A program made the position numbers and the translations under genes. This document shows, piece by piece, positions 62,624 to 64,000 of a DNA stretch of 64,000 bases; position 1 is the stretch's first letter, and every line of letters begins with the position of its first letter. Source of the stretch: JAJFJD01 sp965228695 (lineage in GTDB: Bacteria > Pseudomonadota > Alphaproteobacteria > UBA8366); the NCBI GenBank assembly GCA_965228695.1, contig CBDDIB010000002.1, forward strand, positions 3,844,001 through 3,908,000. Direction: 5' to 3'. The notes under the pieces were generated by a model. The model was not told the origin of the DNA, did no database searches, and was given only the letters and a program-made list of their open reading frames with translations.

Positions 62624-64000
62624 ATGAAGGGGAGCGAGGCCAATAACCCGTCGGGAGCCGGTCCGACCGGCCGTCGGGATTGGCACGCGCTCCCATCCGA
62701 GGTTGTCGTATCGGCGCTCGGCAGCAGCGCGAATGGGCTGTCCGCGAAGGACGCGCGCTACCGTCTCGCAGAGAACGGCCCCAACCGGTTACCGCCGCCG
62801 AAACGGCGCGGTCCGATCCTGCGGTTCCTGCTCCAATTCAACGATGTCCTGATCTACGTGCTGCTGGCCGCTGCAGGCGTCACCGCCCTGCTCGGTCATT
62901 GGATCGACACGCAGGTCATCCTCGCCGTCGTCCTGGTGAACGCCGTCATCGGCTTTGTCCAGGAAGGCAAGGCGGAAAAGGCGCTGGACGCGATCCGCGA
63001 CATGCTTGCGCCGAGAGCGAACGTAATCCGCGACGCCCATCGAAGCTCCATCCCCGGTGACGATGTCGTCCCGGGCGACATCGTGTTGCTCGAAGCGGGC
63101 GATCGCGTTCCCGCCGATGTCCGCCTCTTCGACGTCAAGGGACTCAAGGTCGACGAAGCGGTCCTTACCGGGGAGTCGGTGCCCGTGGAAAAAACCGAGC
63201 CGCCGGTTGCGACGACTGCCCCGCTTGGGGACCGGGCCTCCATGGCCTTCAGCGGCACGCTCGTAACCTATGGCCAAGCGAAAGGCGTCGTTGTCGGTAC
63301 CGCCACGGAAACCGAGATCGGCCGGATCAGCGGCATGCTGTCCGAGGTCACCACCTTGCAGACGCCGCTTCTGCGGCAGATGGGCATCTTCGCCAAATGG
63401 CTGACCGCGGCCATCCTCGGCATCGCCGCCCTCGTGCTCGTCTTCGGCCTGCAGGTACGCGACTTCGGGTTCTCCGAGATCTTCATGGCGGTGGTCGGCC
63501 TGTCGGTCGCGGCCATTCCCGAAGGCTTGCCGGCCATCCTGACCATTACCCTGGCGATCGGCGTGCAAGGCATGGCGCGCCGAAACGCCATCGTCCGCCG
63601 ACTCCCCGCCATCGAGACATTGGGCTCGGTCTCGGTCATCTGCTCCGACAAGACCGGCACGCTGACCCGTAACGAAATGACCGTCGCCTCGATCGCCACC
63701 GCCCGGCGCCTCTTCACGGTCGGCGGCGCCGGCTATGCGCCGCGCGGCGGCTTCACACTGGACGGACGCGACACCGACGCCGGCGAATACCCGCTGCTCG
63801 CCGAAATCGGCCGGGCCGCCCTCCTGTGCAGCGACGCCAGCCTGACCGAAACCGATGGCGAGTGGAGGGTCGAAGGCGATCCGATGGAAGGCGCCTTGCT
63901 GGCCGCCGCCGCCAAGGCGGGCCTCGACTGTGAGTTCGAACGCCGGTCCTGGCCCCGAAACGACGCCATCCCGTTCGACTCCGAACACCAATTCATGGCC
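62624..64000 (+). CDS. Cation-transporting P-type ATPase, 3' end beyond window
   Basis: The frame is open from ATG 62624 to the window end (459 residues seen). It has the N-terminal cation-ATPase domain, two membrane helices (VLIYVLLAAAGVTAL and IDTQVILAVVLVNAVIGFVQE), the actuator VLTGESVPVEK, helix-4 PEGLP motif and the phosphorylation site CSDKTGTLTRNEM. This is the P2-type (Ca/PMR1/Na-like) family. Ion specificity depends on helices 4-6, most of which lie outside the window. Confidence 0.93.
   Translation, partial: MKGSEANNPSGAGPTGRRDWHALPSEVVVSALGSSANGLSAKDARYRLAENGPNRLPPPKRRGPILRFLLQFNDVLIYVLLAAAGVTALLGHWIDTQVILAVVLVNAVIGFVQEGKAEKALDAIRDMLAPRANVIRDAHRSSIPGDDVVPGDIVLLEAGDRVPADVRLFDVKGLKVDEAVLTGESVPVEKTEPPVATTAPLGDRASMAFSGTLVTYGQAKGVVVGTATETEIGRISGMLSEVTTLQTPLLRQMGIFAKWLTAAILGIAALVLVFGLQVRDFGFSEIFMAVVGLSVAAIPEGLPAILTITLAIGVQGMARRNAIVRRLPAIETLGSVSVICSDKTGTLTRNEMTVASIATARRLFTVGGAGYAPRGGFTLDGRDTDAGEYPLLAEIGRAALLCSDASLTETDGEWRVEGDPMEGALLAAAAKAGLDCEFERRSWPRNDAIPFDSEHQFMA

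Overview
The window is a GC-rich chromosomal segment with dense coding on both strands and no phage, IS or plasmid genes. The gene content suggests an alphaproteobacterium, probably a free-living Rhodospirillales-like heterotroph. Supporting points are a tripartite tricarboxylate transporter (TctCBA), several GST, TauD and FAD-oxidase genes, an Hsp20 gene behind a ROSE-type RNA thermometer, LysR/TetR/HxlR regulators and a VPLPA-CTERM protein. This placement is inferred from gene content only; no rRNA or other marker gene is present.

Layout. 1-9.7 kb: a VOC protein; a glutaredoxin-DinB fusion whose first active-site Cys codon is an in-frame TGA (selenoprotein candidate with a plausible bacterial SECIS hairpin); leucine dehydrogenase-type enzyme; agmatinase-family enzyme; PH-domain membrane protein; NlpC/P60 peptidase; a YeeE/YedE pair; a CMD-domain protein; and a diverged aconitase. 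9.8-12.9 kb: tctCBA. 12.9-18.1 kb: FAD oxidase, a tRNA-like element, D-2-hydroxyacid dehydrogenase, GST, flavodoxin, aldo/keto reductase and an ankyrin protein. 18.3-19.5 kb: heat-shock operon (sigma-32-like promoter, ROSE-like thermometer, Hsp20, two small proteins). 19.6-27 kb: YghU-type GST, BadI-like hydrolase, Sel1 protein, a Cys-rich NPCAAK-repeat cytochrome P460 protein, a c-type cytochrome, an HcaT-like MFS protein and a FAD oxidase.

27.2-34.4 kb is the most system-like region. A coiled-coil protein, an inner-membrane OmpA-domain protein, a Ras/Rab-like small GTPase, a PAS-type histidine kinase and an NtrC-type sigma-54 activator run as one operon. Just after the activator gene lie a 19-bp perfect palindrome and, about 90 bp further on, a full-match -24/-12 promoter, followed by a small lipoprotein gene and a helix-hairpin-helix (DUF4332-like) gene. 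This reads as a self-contained envelope-sensing circuit with its own output promoter.

34.6-40 kb: tetR-MFP-RND efflux operon. 40-47 kb: flavin reductase, ADP-forming acyl-CoA synthetase, MFS protein with a coupled 41-aa ORF, LysR, FabF, and HxlR behind a perfect palindrome. 47-53.6 kb: orphan Flp pilin, SDR, two TauD dioxygenases, deaminase, RidA, GNAT, lipoprotein and decayed GNAT copies. 53.6-64 kb: VPLPA-CTERM protein in an AT-richer islet, IlvD/Edd dehydratase, phosphosulfolactate synthase-like protein, MBL hydrolase, hotdog dehydratase, a REP-like repeat, alpha/beta hydrolase, gamma-glutamyltransferase-like protein, and a P-type ATPase cut by the window end.

Functions were assigned by reading motifs and overall protein resemblance. 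No database search was run.
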